NCBI GenBank assembly: GCA_036245805.1
Contig: BTRK01000007.1
Span: forward strand, 930,001-994,000
Direction of reading: 5' to 3'
Source of the DNA: Pristionchus mayeri
Lineage: Eukaryota; Nematoda; Chromadorea; Rhabditida; Neodiplogasteridae
Length of the DNA: 64,000 bases
Part shown: piece after piece, positions 48,410 to 62,115 of the stretch
How the letters are laid out: every line of letters starts with the position of its first letter
Position numbering within the stretch: position 1 is the stretch's first letter
The notes under the pieces: model-generated
Told to the model about the DNA's origin: nothing
The model's input: the letters and a program-made list of their open reading frames with translations, nothing else
Database searches by the model: none
Made by a program: the position numbers and the translations under genes

Positions 48410-49858
48410 GTGTCCGTGACGTCCGTGGTGATGATGAGGATCACGATCGGGGCTCCAGTGGTGTCCGTGATGTCCGTGGTGATGGTGAGGATCACGATCG
48501 GGGCTCCAGTGGTGTCCGTGACGTCCGTGGTGATGATGAGGATCACGATGGGGGCTCCAGTGGTGTCCGTCTTGTCCGAGGTGATGATGAGGATCACGAT
48601 CGGGGCTCCAGTGGTGTCCGTGGTGATGATGAGGATCACGATCGGGGCTCCAGTGGTGTCCGTGACGTCCGTGGTGATGATGAGGATCACGATCGGGGCT
48701 CCAGTGGTGTCCGTGATGTCCGTGGTGATGGTGAGGATCACGATAGGGGCTCCAGTGGTGTCCGTGACGTCCGTGGTGATGATGAGGATCACGATCGGGG
48801 CTCCAGTGGTGTCCGTGACGTCCGTGGTGATGATGAGGATCACGATCGGGGCTCCAGTGGTGTCCGTGATGTCCGTGGTGATGGTGAGGATCACGATCGG
48901 GGCTCCAGTGGTGTCCGTGACGTCCGTGGTGATGATGAGGATCACGATCGGGGCTCCAGTGGTGTCCGTCTTGTCCGAGGTGATGATGAGGATCACGATC
49001 GGGGCTCCAGTGGTGTCCGTGATGTCCGTGGTGATGGTGAGGATCACGATCGGGGCTCCAGTGGTGTCCGTGACGTCCGTGGTGATGGTGAGGATCACGA
49101 TCGGGGCTCCAGTGGTGCCCGTCTTGTCCGTGGTGATGATGAGGATCACAATCGGGGCTCCAGTGGTGTCCGTGACGTCCGTTGTGATGATGAGGATCAC
49201 GATCAGGGCTCCAGTGGTGTCCGTGACGTCCGTGGTGATGATGAGGATCACGATCGGGGCTCCAGTGGTGTCCGTGACGTCCGTGGTGATGATGAGGATC
49301 ACGATCGGGGCTCCAGTGGTGTCCGTGGTGATGATGAGGATCACGATCGGGGCTCCAGTGGTGTCCGTGACGTCCGTGGTGATGGTAAGGATCACGATCG
49401 GGGCTCCAGTGGTGTCCGTGACGTCCGTGGTGATGGTAAGGATCACGATCGGGGCTCCAGTGGTGTCCGTGACGTCCGTGGTGATGATGAGGATCACGAT
49501 CGGGGCTCCAGTGGTGTCCGTGGTGATGATGAGGATCACGATCGGGGCTCCAGTGGTGTCCGTGACGTCCGTGGTGATGATGAGGATCACGATCGGGGCT
49601 CCAGTGGTGTCCGTGGTGATGATGAGGATCACGATCGGGGCTCCAGTGGTGTCCGTGACGTCCGTGGTGATGATGAGGATCACGATCGGGGCTCCAGTGG
49701 TGTCCGTGACGGCCGTGGTGATGATGAGGATCACGATCGGGGCTCCAGTGGTGTCCGTGATGTCCGTGGTGATGGTGAGGATCACGATCGGGGCTCCAGT
49801 GGTGTCCGTGACGTCCGTGGTGATGATGAGGATCACGATCGGGGCTCCAGTGGTGTCC
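48410..49858 (+). repeat. Higher-order repeat in the 51/42-bp array, copy A (pair at +2,544)
   Basis: Private variants recur exactly 2,544 bp downstream: CACGATGGGGG at about 48550 and 51094, CACGATAGGGG at about 48744 and 51288, and GACGGCCGT at 49711 and 52255. The match covers about 1.45 kb and ends where copy A has a 42-bp unit and copy B (about 50954-52402) a CTTGTCC unit. Confidence 0.8.
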
Positions 49859-52800
49859 GTGGTGATGATGAGGATCACGATCGGGGCTCCAGTGGTGTCC
49901 GTGACGTCCGTGGTGATGGTAAGGATCACGATCGGGGCTCCAGTGGTGTCCGTGACGTCCGTGGTGATGATGAGGATCACGATCGGGGCTCCAGTGGTGT
50001 CCGTGGTGATGATGAGGATCACGATCGGGGCTCCAGTGGTGTCCGTGACGTCCGTGGTGATGATGAGGATCACGATCGGGGCTCCAGTGGTGTCCGTGGT
50101 GATGATGAGGATCACGATCGGGGCTCCAGTGGTGTCCGTGATGTCCGTGGTGATGGTGAGGATCACGATCGGGGCTCCAGTGGTGTCGTCTTGTCCGAGG
50201 TGATGATGAGGATCACGATCGGGGCTCCAGTGGTGTCCGTGGTGATGATGAGGATCACGATCGGGGCTCCAGTGGTGTCCGTGACGTCCGTGGTGATGAT
50301 GAGGATCACGATCGGGGCTCCAGTGGTGTCCCGTGGTGATGATGAGGATCACGATCGGGGCTCCAGTGGTGTCCGTGGTGATGATGAGGATCACGATCGG
50401 GGCTCCAGTGGTGTCCGTGACGTCCGTGGTGATGATGAGGATCACGATCGGGGCTCCAGTGGTGTCCGTGACGTCCGTGGTGATGATGAGGATCACGATC
50501 GGGGCTCCAGTGGTGTCCGTCTTGTCCGAGGTGATGATGAGGATCACGATCGGGGCTCCAGTGGTGTCCGTGATGTCCGTGGTGATGGTGAGGATCACGA
50601 TCGGGGCTCCAGTGGTGTCCGTGACGTCCGTGGTGATGATGAGGATCACGATCGGGGCTCCAGTGGTGTCCGTGACGTCCGTGGTGATGATGAGGATCAC
50701 GATCGGGGCTCCAGTGGTGTCCGTCTTGTCCGAGGTGATGATGAGGATCACGATCGGGGCTCCAGTGGTGTCCGTGGTGATGATGAGGATCACGATCGGG
50801 GCTCCAGTGGTGTCCGTGACGTCCGTGGTGATGATGAGGATCACGATCGGGGCTCCAGTGGTGTCCGTGGTGATGATGAGGATCACGATCGGGGCTCCAG
50901 TGGTGTCCGTGACGTCCGTGGTGATGATGAGGATCACGATCGGGGCTCCAGTGGTGTCCGTGACGTCCGTGGTGATGATGAGGATCACGATCGGGGCTCC
51001 AGTGGTGTCCGTGATGTCCGTGGTGATGGTGAGGATCACGATCGGGGCTCCAGTGGTGTCCGTGACGTCCGTGGTGATGATGAGGATCACGATGGGGGCT
51101 CCAGTGGTGTCCGTCTTGTCCGAGGTGATGATGAGGATCACGATCGGGGCTCCAGTGGTGTCCGTGGTGATGATGAGGATCACGATCGGGGCTCCAGTGG
51201 TGTCCGTGACGTCCGTGGTGATGATGAGGATCACGATCGGGGCTCCAGTGGTGTCCGTGATGTCCGTGGTGATGGTGAGGATCACGATAGGGGCTCCAGT
51301 GGTGTCCGTGACGTCCGTGGTGATGATGAGGATCACGATCGGGGCTCCAGTGGTGTCCGTGACGTCCGTGGTGATGATGAGGATCACGATCGGGGCTCCA
51401 GTGGTGTCCGTGATGTCCGTGGTGATGGTGAGGATCACGATCGGGGCTCCAGTGGTGTCCGTGACGTCCGTGGTGATGATGAGGATCACGATCGGGGCTC
51501 CAGTGGTGTCCGTCTTGTCCGAGGTGATGATGAGGATCACGATCGGGGCTCCAGTGGTGTCCGTGATGTCCGTGGTGATGGTGAGGATCACGATCGGGGC
51601 TCCAGTGGTGTCCGTGACGTCCGTGGTGATGGTGAGGATCACGATCGGGGCTCCAGTGGTGCCCGTCTTGTCCGTGGTGATGATGAGGATCACAATCGGG
51701 GCTCCAGTGGTGTCCGTGACGTCCGTTGTGATGATGAGGATCACGATCAGGGCTCCAGTGGTGTCCGTGACGTCCGTGGTGATGATGAGGATCACGATCG
51801 GGGCTCCAGTGGTGTCCGTGACGTCCGTGGTGATGATGAGGATCACGATCGGGGCTCCAGTGGTGTCCGTGGTGATGATGAGGATCACGATCGGGGCTCC
51901 AGTGGTGTCCGTGACGTCCGTGGTGATGGTAAGGATCACGATCGGGGCTCCAGTGGTGTCCGTGACGTCCGTGGTGATGGTAAGGATCACGATCGGGGCT
52001 CCAGTGGTGTCCGTGACGTCCGTGGTGATGATGAGGATCACGATCGGGGCTCCAGTGGTGTCCGTGGTGATGATGAGGATCACGATCGGGGCTCCAGTGG
52101 TGTCCGTGACGTCCGTGGTGATGATGAGGATCACGATCGGGGCTCCAGTGGTGTCCGTGGTGATGATGAGGATCACGATCGGGGCTCCAGTGGTGTCCGT
52201 GACGTCCGTGGTGATGATGAGGATCACGATCGGGGCTCCAGTGGTGTCCGTGACGGCCGTGGTGATGATGAGGATCACGATCGGGGCTCCAGTGGTGTCC
52301 GTGATGTCCGTGGTGATGGTGAGGATCACGATCGGGGCTCCAGTGGTGTCCGTGACGTCCGTGGTGATGATGAGGATCACGATCGGGGCTCCAGTGGTGT
52401 CCGTCTTGTCCGAGGTGATGATGAGGATCACGATCGGGGCTCCAGTGGTGTCCGTGGTGATGATGAGGATCACGATCGGGGCTCCAGTGGTGTCCGTGAT
52501 GTCCGTGGTGATGGTGAGGATCACGATCGGGGCTCCAGTGGTGTCCGTGACGTCCGTGGTGATGATGAGGATCACGATCGGGGCTCCAGTGGTGTCCGTG
52601 ACGTCCGTGGTGATGGTGAGGATCACGATCGGGGCTCCAGTGGTGTCCGTGACGTCCGTGGTGATGATGAGGATCACGATCGGGGCTCCAGTGGTGTCCG
52701 TCTTGTCCGAGGTGATGATGAGGATCACGATCGGGGCTCCAGTGGTGTCCGTGGTGATGATGAGGATCACGATCGGGGCTCCAGTGGTGTCCGTGACGTC

Positions 52801-55800
52801 CGTGGTGATGATGAGGATCACGATCGGGGCTCCAGTGGTGTCCGTGATGTCCGTGGTGATGGTGAGGATCACGATCGGGGCTCCAGTGGTGTCCGTGACG
52901 TCCGTGGTGATGATGAGGATCACGATCGGGGCTCCAGTGGTGTCCGTGGTGATGATGAGGATCACGATCGGGGCTCCAGTGGTGTCCGTCTTGTCCGAGG
53001 TGATGATGAGGATCACGATCGGGGCTCCAGTGGTGTCCGTGGTGATGATGAGGATCACGATCGGGGCTCCAGTGGTGTCCGTGACGTCCGTGGTGATGAT
53101 GAGGATCACGATCGGGGATCCAGTGGTGTCCGTGATGTCCGTGGTGATGGTGAGGATCACGATCGGGGCTCCAGTGGTGTCCGTGATGTCCGTGGTGATG
53201 GTGAGGATCACGATCGGGGCTCCAGTGGTGTCCGTCTTGTCCGAGGTGATGATGAGGATCACGATCGGGGATCCAGTGGTGTCCGTGGTGATGATGAGGA
53301 TCACGATCGGGGCTCCAGTGGTGTCCGTGACGTCCGTGGTGATGATGAGGATCACGATCGGGGCTCCAGTGGTGTCCGTGACGTCCGTGGTGATGATGAG
53401 GATCACGATCGGGGCTCCAGTGGTGTCCGTGACGTCCGTGGTGATGATGAGGATCACGATCGGGGCTCCAGTGGTGTCCGTGGTGATGATGAGGATCACG
53501 ATCGGGGCTCCAGTGGTGTCCGTGACGTCCGTGGTGATGGTAAGGATCACGATCGGGGCTCCAGTGGTGTCCGTGATGTCCGTGGTGATGGTGAGGATCA
53601 CGATCGGGGCTCCAGTGGTGCCCGTCTTGTCCGTGGTGATGATGAGGATCACAATCGGGGCTCCAGTGGTGTCCGTGACGTCCGTGGTGATGATGAGGAT
53701 CACGATCGGGGCTCCAGTGGTGTCCGTGACGTCCGTGGTGATGATGAGGATCACGATCGGGGCTCCAGTGGTGTCCGTGATGTCCGTGGTGATGGTGAGG
53801 ATCACGATCGGGGCTCCAGTGGTGTCCGTGACGTCCGTGGTGATGATGATGATCACGATCGGGGCTCCAGTGGTGTCCGTGACGTCCGTGGTGATGATGA
53901 GGATCACGATCGGGGCTCCAGTGGTGTCCGTGATGTCCGTGGTGATGGTGAGGATCACGATCGGGGCTCCAGTGGTGTCCGTGACGTCCGTGGTGATGAT
54001 GAGGATCACGATCGGGGCTCCAGTGGTGTCCGTCTTGTCCGAGGTGATGATGAGGATCACGATCGGGGCTCCAGTGGTGTCCGTGGTGATGATGAGGATC
54101 ACGATCGGGGCTCCAGTGGTGTCCGTGATGTCCGTGGTGATGGTGAGGATCACGATCGGGGCTCCAGTGGTGTCCGTGACGTCCGTGGTGATGATGAGGA
54201 TCACGATCGGGGCTCCAGTGGTGTCCGTGACGTCCGTGGTGATGGTGAGGATCACGATCGGGGCTCCAGTGGTGTCCGTGACGTCCGTGGTGATGATGAG
54301 GATCACGATCGGGGCTCCAGTGGTGTCCGTCTTGTCCGAGGTGATGATGAGGATCACGATCGGGGCTCCAGTGGTGTCCGTGGTGATGATGAGGATCACG
54401 ATCGGGGCTCCAGTGGTGTCCGTGACGTCCGTGGTGATGATGAGGATCACGATCGGGGCTCCAGTGGTGTCCGTGATGTCCGTGGTGATGGTGAGGATCA
54501 CGATCGGGGCTCCAGTGGTGTCCGTGACGTCCGTGGTGATGATGAGGATCACGATCGGGGCTCCAGTGGTGTCCGTGGTGATGATGAGGATCACGATCGG
54601 GGCTCCAGTGGTGTCCGTCTTGTCCGAGGTGATGATGAGGATCACGATCGGGGCTCCAGTGGTGTCCGTGGTGATGATGAGGATCACGATCGGGGCTCCA
54701 GTGGTGTCCGTGACGTCCGTGGTGATGATGAGGATCACGATCGGGGATCCAGTGGTGTCCGTGATGTCCGTGGTGATGGTGAGGATCACGATCGGGGCTC
54801 CAGTGGTGTCCGTGATGTCCGTGGTGATGGTGAGGATCACGATCGGGGCTCCAGTGGTGTCCGTCTTGTCCGAGGTGATGATGAGGATCACGATCGGGGA
54901 TCCAGTGGTGTCCGTGGTGATGATGAGGATCACGATCGGGGCTCCAGTGGTGTCCGTGACGTCCGTGGTGATGATGAGGATCACGATCGGGGCTCCAGTG
55001 GTGTCCGTGACGTCCGTGGTGATGATGAGGATCACGATCGGGGCTCCAGTGGTGTCCGTGGTGATGATGAGGATCACGATCGGGGCTCCAGTGGTGTCCG
55101 TGACGTCCGTGGTGTTGGTAAGGATCACGATCGGGGCTCCAGTGGTGTCCGTGATGTCCGTGGTGATGGTGAGGATCACGATCGGGGCTCCAGTGGTGCC
55201 CGTCTTGTCCGTGGTGATGATGAGGATCACAATCGGGGCTCCAGTGGTGTCCGTGACGTCCGTGGTGATGATCAGGATCACGATCGGGGCTCCAGTGGTG
55301 TCCGTGACGTCCGTGGTGATGATGAGGATCACGATCGGGGCTCCAGTGGTGTCCGTGATGTCCGTGGTGATGGTGAGGATCACGATCGGGGCTCCAGTGG
55401 TGTCCGTGACGTCCGTGGTGATGATGAGGATCACGATCGGGGCTCCAGTGGTGTCCGTGACGTCCGTGGTGATGATGAGGATCACGATCGGGGCTCCAGT
55501 GGTGTCCGTGATGTCCGTGGTGATGGTGAGGATCACGATCGGGGCTCCAGTGGTGTCCGTGACGTCCGTGGTGATGATGAGGATCACGATCGGGGCTCCA
55601 GTGGTGTCCGTCTTGTCCGAGGTGATGATGAGGATCACGATCGGGGCTCCAGTGGTGTCCGTGGTGATGATGAGGATCACGATCGGGGCTCCAGTGGTGT
55701 CCGTGACGTCCGTGGTGATGATGAGGATCACGATCGGGGCTCCAGTGGTGTCCGTGATGTCCGTGGTGATGGTGAGGATCACGATCGGGGCTCCAGTGGT

Positions 55801-58800
55801 GTCCGTGACGTCCGTGGTGATGATGAGGATCACGATCGGGGCTCCAGTGGTGTCCGTGACGTCCGTGGTGATGGTAAGGATCACGATCGGGGCTCCAGTG
55901 GTGTCCGTGACGTCCGTGGTGATGGTAAGGATCACGATCGGGGCTCCAGTGGTGTCCGTGATGTCCGTGGTGATGGTGAGGATCACGATCGGGGCTCCAG
56001 TGGTGCCCGTCTTGTCCGTGGTGATGATGAGGATCACAATCGGGGCTCCAGTGGTGTCCGTGACGTCCGTGGTGATGATGAGGATCACGATCGGGGCTCC
56101 AGTGGTGTCCGTGGTGATGATGAGGATCACGATCGGGGCTCCAGTGGTGTCCGTCTTGTCCGAGGTGATGATGAGGATCACGATCGGGGCTCCAGTGGTG
56201 TCCGTGGTGATGATGAGGATCACGATCGGGGCTCCAGTGGTGTCCGTGACGTCCGTGGTGATGATGAGGATCACGATCGGGGATCCAGTGATGTCCGTGA
56301 TGTCCGTGGTGATGGTGAGGATCACGATCGGGGCTCCAGTGGTGTCCGTGATGTCCGTGGTGATGGTGAGGATCACGATCGGGGCTCCAGTGGTGTCCGT
56401 CTTGTCCGAGGTGATGATGAGGATCACGATCGGGGATCCAGTGGTGTCCGTGGTGATGATGAGGATCACGATCGGGGCTCCAGTGGTGTCCGTGACGTCC
56501 GTGGTGATGATGAGGATCACGATCGGGGCTCCAGTGGTGTCCGTGACGTCCGTGGTGATGATGAGGATCACGATCGGGGCTCCAGTGGTGTCCGTGACGT
56601 CCGTGGTGATGATGAGGATCACGATCGGGGCTCCAGTGGTGTCCGTGGTGATGATGAGGATCACGATCGGGGCTCCAGTGGTGTCCGTGACGTCCGTGGT
56701 GATGGTAAGGATCACGATCGGGGCTCCAGTGGTGTCCGTGATGTCCGTGGTGATGGTGAGGATCACGATCGGGGCTCCAGTGGTGCCCGTCTTGTCCGTG
56801 GTGATGATGAGGATCACAATCGGGGCTCCAGTGGTGTCCGTGACGTCCGTGGTGATGATGAGGATCACGATCGGGGCTCCAGTGGTGTCCGTGACGTCCG
56901 TGGTGATGATGAGGATCACGATCGGGGCTCCAGTGGTGTCCGTGATGTCCGTGGTGATGGTGAGGATCACGATCGGGGCTCCAGTGGTGTCCGTGACGTC
57001 CGTGGTGATGATGAGGATCACGATCGGGGCTCCAGTGGTGTCCGTGACGTCCGTGGTGATGATGAGGATCACGATCGGGGCTCCAGTGGTGTCCGTGATG
57101 TCCGTGGTGATGGTGAGGATCACGATCGGGGCTCCAGTGGTGTCCGTGACGTCCGTGGTGATGATGAGGATCACGATCGGGGCTCCAGTGGTGTCCGTCT
57201 TGTCCGAGGTGATGATGAGGATCACGATCGGGGCTCCAGTGGTGTCCGTGGTGATGATGAGGATCACGATCGGGGCTCCAGTGGTGTCCGTGACGTCCGT
57301 GGTGATGATGAGGATCACGATCGGGGCTCCAGTGGTGTCCGTGATGTCCGTGGTGATGGTGAGGATCACGATCGGGGCTCCAGTGGTGTCCGTGACGTCC
57401 GTGGTGATGATGAGGATCACGATCGGGGCTCCAGTGGTGTCCGTGACGTCCGTGGTGATGGTGAGGATCACGATCGGGGCTCCAGTGGTGTCCGTGACGT
57501 CCGTGGTGATGATGAGGATCACGATCGGGGCTCCAGTGGTGTCCGTGACGTCCGTGGTGATGATGAGGATCACGATCGGGGCTCCAGTGGTGTCCGTGAC
57601 GTCCGTGGTGATGATGAGGATCACGATCGGGGCTCCAGTGGTGTCCGTGATGTCCGTGGTGATGGTGAGGATCACGATCGGGGCTCCAGTGGTGTCCGTG
57701 ACGTCCGTGGTGATGATGAGGATCACGATCGGGGCTCCAGTGGTGTCCGTGATGTCCGTGGTGATGGTGAGGATCACGATCGGGGCTCCAGTGGTGTCCG
57801 TGATGTCCGTGGTGATGATGAGGATCACGATCGGGGCTCCAGTGGTGTCCGTGACGTCCGTGGTGATGGTAAGGATCACGATCGGGGCTCCAGTCGTGTC
57901 CGTGATGTCCGTGGTGATGGTGAGGATCACGATCGGGGCTCCAGTGGTGTCCGTGACGTCCGTGGTGATGATGAGGATCACGATCGGGGCTCCAGTGGTG
58001 TCCGTGGTGATGATGAGGATCACGATCGGGGCTCCAGTGGTGTCCGTGACGTCCGTGGTGATGATGAGGATCACGATCGGGGCTCCAGTGGTGTCCGTGA
58101 TGTCCGTGGTGATGGTGAGGATCACGATCGGGGCTCCAGTGGTGTCCGTGACGTCCGTGGTGATGATGAGGATCACGATCGGGGCTCCAGTGGTGTCCGT
58201 CTTGTCCGAGGTGATGATGAGGATCACGATCGGGGCTCCAGTGGTGTCCGTGGTGATGATGAGGATCACGATCGGGGCTCCAGTGGTGTCCGTGACGTCC
58301 GTGGTGATGATGAGGATCACGATCGGGGCTCCAGTGGTGTCCGTGATGTCCGTGGTGATGGTGAGGATCACGATCGGGGCTCCAGTGGTGTCCGTGACGT
58401 CCGTGGTGATGATGAGGATCACGATCGGGGCTCCAGTGGTGTCCGTGACGTCCGTGGTGATGGTGAGGATCACGATCGGGGCTCCAGTGGTGTCCGTGAC
58501 GTCCGTGGTGATGATGAGGATCACGATCGGGGCTCCAGTGGTGTCCGTGACGTCCGTGGTGATGATGAGGATCACGATCGGGGCTCCAGTGGTGTCCGTG
58601 ACGTCCGTGGTGATGATGAGGATCACGATCGGGGCTCCAGTGGTGTCCGTGATGTCCGTGGTGATGGTGAGGATCACGATCGGGGCTCCAGTGGTGTCCG
58701 TGACGTCCGTGGTGATGATGAGGATCACGATCGGGGCTCCAGTGGTGTCCGTGATGTCCGTGGTGATGGTGAGGATCACGATCGGGGCTCCAGTGGTGTC

Positions 58801-58892
58801 CGTGATGTCCGTGGTGATGATGAGGATCACGATCGGGGCTCCAGTGGTGTCCGTGACGTCCGTGGTGATGGTAAGGATCACGATCGGGGCTC

Positions 58893-61800
58893 CAGTCGTG
58901 TCCGTGATGTCCGTGGTGATGGTGAGGATCACGATCGGGGCTCCAGTGGTGTCCGTGACGTCCGTGGTGATGATGAGGATCACGATCGGGGCTCCAGTGG
59001 TGTCCGTGGTGATGATGAGGATCACGATCGGGGCTCCAGTGGTGTCCGTGACGTCCGTGGTGATGATGAGGATCACGATCGGGGCTCCAGTGGTGTCCGT
59101 GATGTCCGTGGTGATGGTGAGGATCACGATCGGGGCTCCAGTGGTGTCCGTGACGTCCGTGGTGATGATGAGGATCACGATCGGGGCTCCAGTGGTGTCC
59201 GTGGTGATGATGAGGATCACGATCGGGGCTCCAGTGGTGTCCGTGACGTCCGTGGTGATGGTGAGGATCACGATCGGGGCTCCAGTGGTGCCCGTCTTGT
59301 CCGTGGTGATGATGAGGATCACAATCGGGGCTCCAGTGGTGTCCGTGACGTCCGTGGTGATGATGAGGATCACGATCGGGGCTCCAGTGGTGTCCGTGAC
59401 GTCCGTGGTGATGATGAGGATCACGATCGGGGCTCCAGTGGTGTCCGTGATGTCCGTGGTGATGGTGAGGAGCACGATCGGGGCTCCAGTGGTGTCCGTG
59501 ACGTCCGTGGTGATGATGAGGATCACGATCGGGGCTCCAGTGGTGTCCGTGACGTCCGTGGTGATGATGAGGATCACGATCGGGGCTCCAGTGGTGTCCG
59601 TGATGTCCGTGGTGATGGTGAGGATCACGATCGGGGCTCCAGTGGTGTCCGTGACGTCCGTGGTGATGATGAGGATCACGATCGGGGCTCCAGTGGTGTC
59701 CGTCTTGTCCGAGGTGATGATGAGGATCACGATCGGGGCTCCAGTGGTGTCCGTGGTGATGATGAGGATCACGATCGGGGCTCCAGTGGTGTCCGTGACG
59801 TCCGTGGTGATGATGAGGATCACGATCGGGGTTCCAGTGGTGTCCGTGATGTCCGTGGTGATGGTGAGGATCACGATCGGGGCTCCAGTGGTGTCCGTGA
59901 CGTCCGTGGTGATGATGAGGATCACGATCGGGGCTCCAGTGGTGTCCGTCTTGTCCGAGGTGATGATGAGGATCACGATCGGGGCTCCAGTGGTGTCCGT
60001 GGTGATGATGAGGATCACGATCGGGGTTCCAGTGGTGTCCGTGATGTCCGTGGTGATGGTGAGGATCACGATCGGGGCTCCAGTGGTGCCCGTCTTGTCC
60101 GTGGTGATGATGAGGATCACAATCGGGGCTCCAGTGGTGTCCGTGACGTCCGTGGTGATGATGAGGATCACGATCGGGGCTCCAGTGGTGTCCGTGACGT
60201 CCGTGGTGATGGTAAGGATCACGATCGGGGCTCCAGTGGTGTCCGTGATGTCCGTGGTGATGATGAGGATCACGATCGGGGCTACAGTGGTGTCCGTCTT
60301 GTCCGAGGTGATGATGAGGATCACGATCGGGGCTCCAGTGGTGTCCGTGACGTCCGTGGTGATGATGAGGATCACGATCGGGGCTCCAGTGGTGTCCGTG
60401 ACGTCCGTGGTGATGATGAGGATCACGATCGGGGCTCCAGTGGTGTCCGTCTTGTCCGTGGTGATGATGAGGATCACGATCGGGGCTCCAGTGGTGTCCG
60501 TGATGTCCGTGGTGATGGTGAGGATCACGATCGGGGCTCCAGTGGTGTCCGTGACGTCCGTGGTGATGATGAGGATCACGATCGGGGCTCCAGTGGTGTC
60601 CGTCTTGTCCGAGGTGATGATGAGGATCACGATCGGGGCTCCAGTGGTGTCCGTGGTGATGATGAGGATCACGATCGGGGCTCCAGTGGTGTCCGTGACG
60701 TCCGTAAGGATCACGATCGGGGCTCCAGTCGTGTCCGTGATGTCCGTGGTGATGGTGAGGATCACGATCGGGGCTCCAGTGGTGTCCGTGACGTCCGTGG
60801 TGATGATGAGGATCACGATCGGGGCTCCAGTGGTGTCCGTGGTGATGATGAGGATCACGATCGGGGCTCCAGTGGTGTCCGTGACGTCCGTGGTGATGAT
60901 GAGGATCACGATCGGGGCTCCAGTGGTGTCCGTGATGTCCGTGGTGATGGTGAGGATCACGATCGGGGCTCCAGTGGTGTCCGTGACGTCCGTGGTGATG
61001 ATGAGGATCACGATCGGGGCTCCAGTGGTGTCCGTGGTGATGATGAGGATCACGATCGGGGCTCCAGTGGTGTCCGTGACGTCCGTGGTGATGGTGAGGA
61101 TCACGATCGGGGCTCCAGTGGTGCCCGTCTTGTCCGTGGTGATGATGAGGATCACAATCGGGGCTCCAGTGGTGTCCGTGACGTCCGTGGTGATGATGAG
61201 GATCACGATCGGGGCTCCAGTGGTGTCCGTGACGTCCGTGGTGATGATGAGGATCACGATCGGGGCTCCAGTGGTGTCCGTGATGTCCGTGGTGATGGTG
61301 AGGAGCACGATCGGGGCTCCAGTGGTGTCCGTGACGTCCGTGGTGATGATGAGGATCACGATCGGGGCTCCAGTGGTGTCCGTGACGTCCGTGGTGATGA
61401 TGAGGATCACGATCGGGGCTCCAGTGGTGTCCGTGATGTCCGTGGTGATGGTGAGGATCACGATCGGGGCTCCAGTGGTGTCCGTGACGTCCGTGGTGAT
61501 GATGAGGATCACGATCGGGGCTCCAGTGGTGTCCGTCTTGTCCGAGGTGATGATGAGGATCACGATCGGGGCTCCAGTGGTGTCCGTGGTGATGATGAGG
61601 ATCACGATCGGGGCTCCAGTGGTGTCCGTGACGTCCGTGGTGATGATGAGGATCACGATCGGGGTTCCAGTGGTGTCCGTGATGTCCGTGGTGATGGTGA
61701 GGATCACGATCGGGGCTCCAGTGGTGTCCGTGACGTCCGTGGTGATGATGAGGATCACGATCGGGGCTCCAGTGGTGTCCGTCTTGTCCGAGGTGATGAT

Positions 61801-62115
61801 GAGGATCACGATCGGGGCTCCAGTGGTGTCCGTGGTGATGATGAGGATCACGATCGGGGTTCCAGTGGTGTCCGTGATGTCCGTGGTGATGGTGAGGATC
61901 ACGATCGGGGCTCCAGTGGTGCCCGTCTTGTCCGTGGTGATGATGAGGATCACAATCGGGGCTCCAGTGGTGTCCGTGACGTCCGTGGTGATGATGAGGA
62001 TCACGATCGGGGCTCCAGTGGTGTCCGTGACGTCCGTGGTGATGGTAAGGATCACGATCGGGGCTCCAGTGGTGTCCGTGATGTCCGTGGTGATGATGAG
62101 GATCACGATCGGGGC
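58893..62115 (+). repeat. 1,833-bp higher-order tandem duplication in the 51/42-bp array
   Basis: Rare variants repeat at a constant 1,833 bp: CAGTCGTG at 58893 and 60726, GAGGAGCAC at about 59471 and 61304, GGTTCC at 59831 and 61664, and GGCTACAG at about 60282 and 62115. The next recurrences are 1,995 bp (AGCAC at 63299, GTTCC at 63659) or 2,088 bp (CAGTCGTG at 62814) away, so later copies differ in unit number. One copy has a private 9-bp loss near 60705 (GTCCGTAAGG). Confidence 0.8.

Noticed and set aside
44102..50203. Plus-strand frames (GSSGVRDVRGDDEDHDR and APVVSVTSVVMMRITI types)
   Set aside because: By-products of a unit that is stop-free in two frames per strand; they end at the same single-base indels and have no other gene signal.
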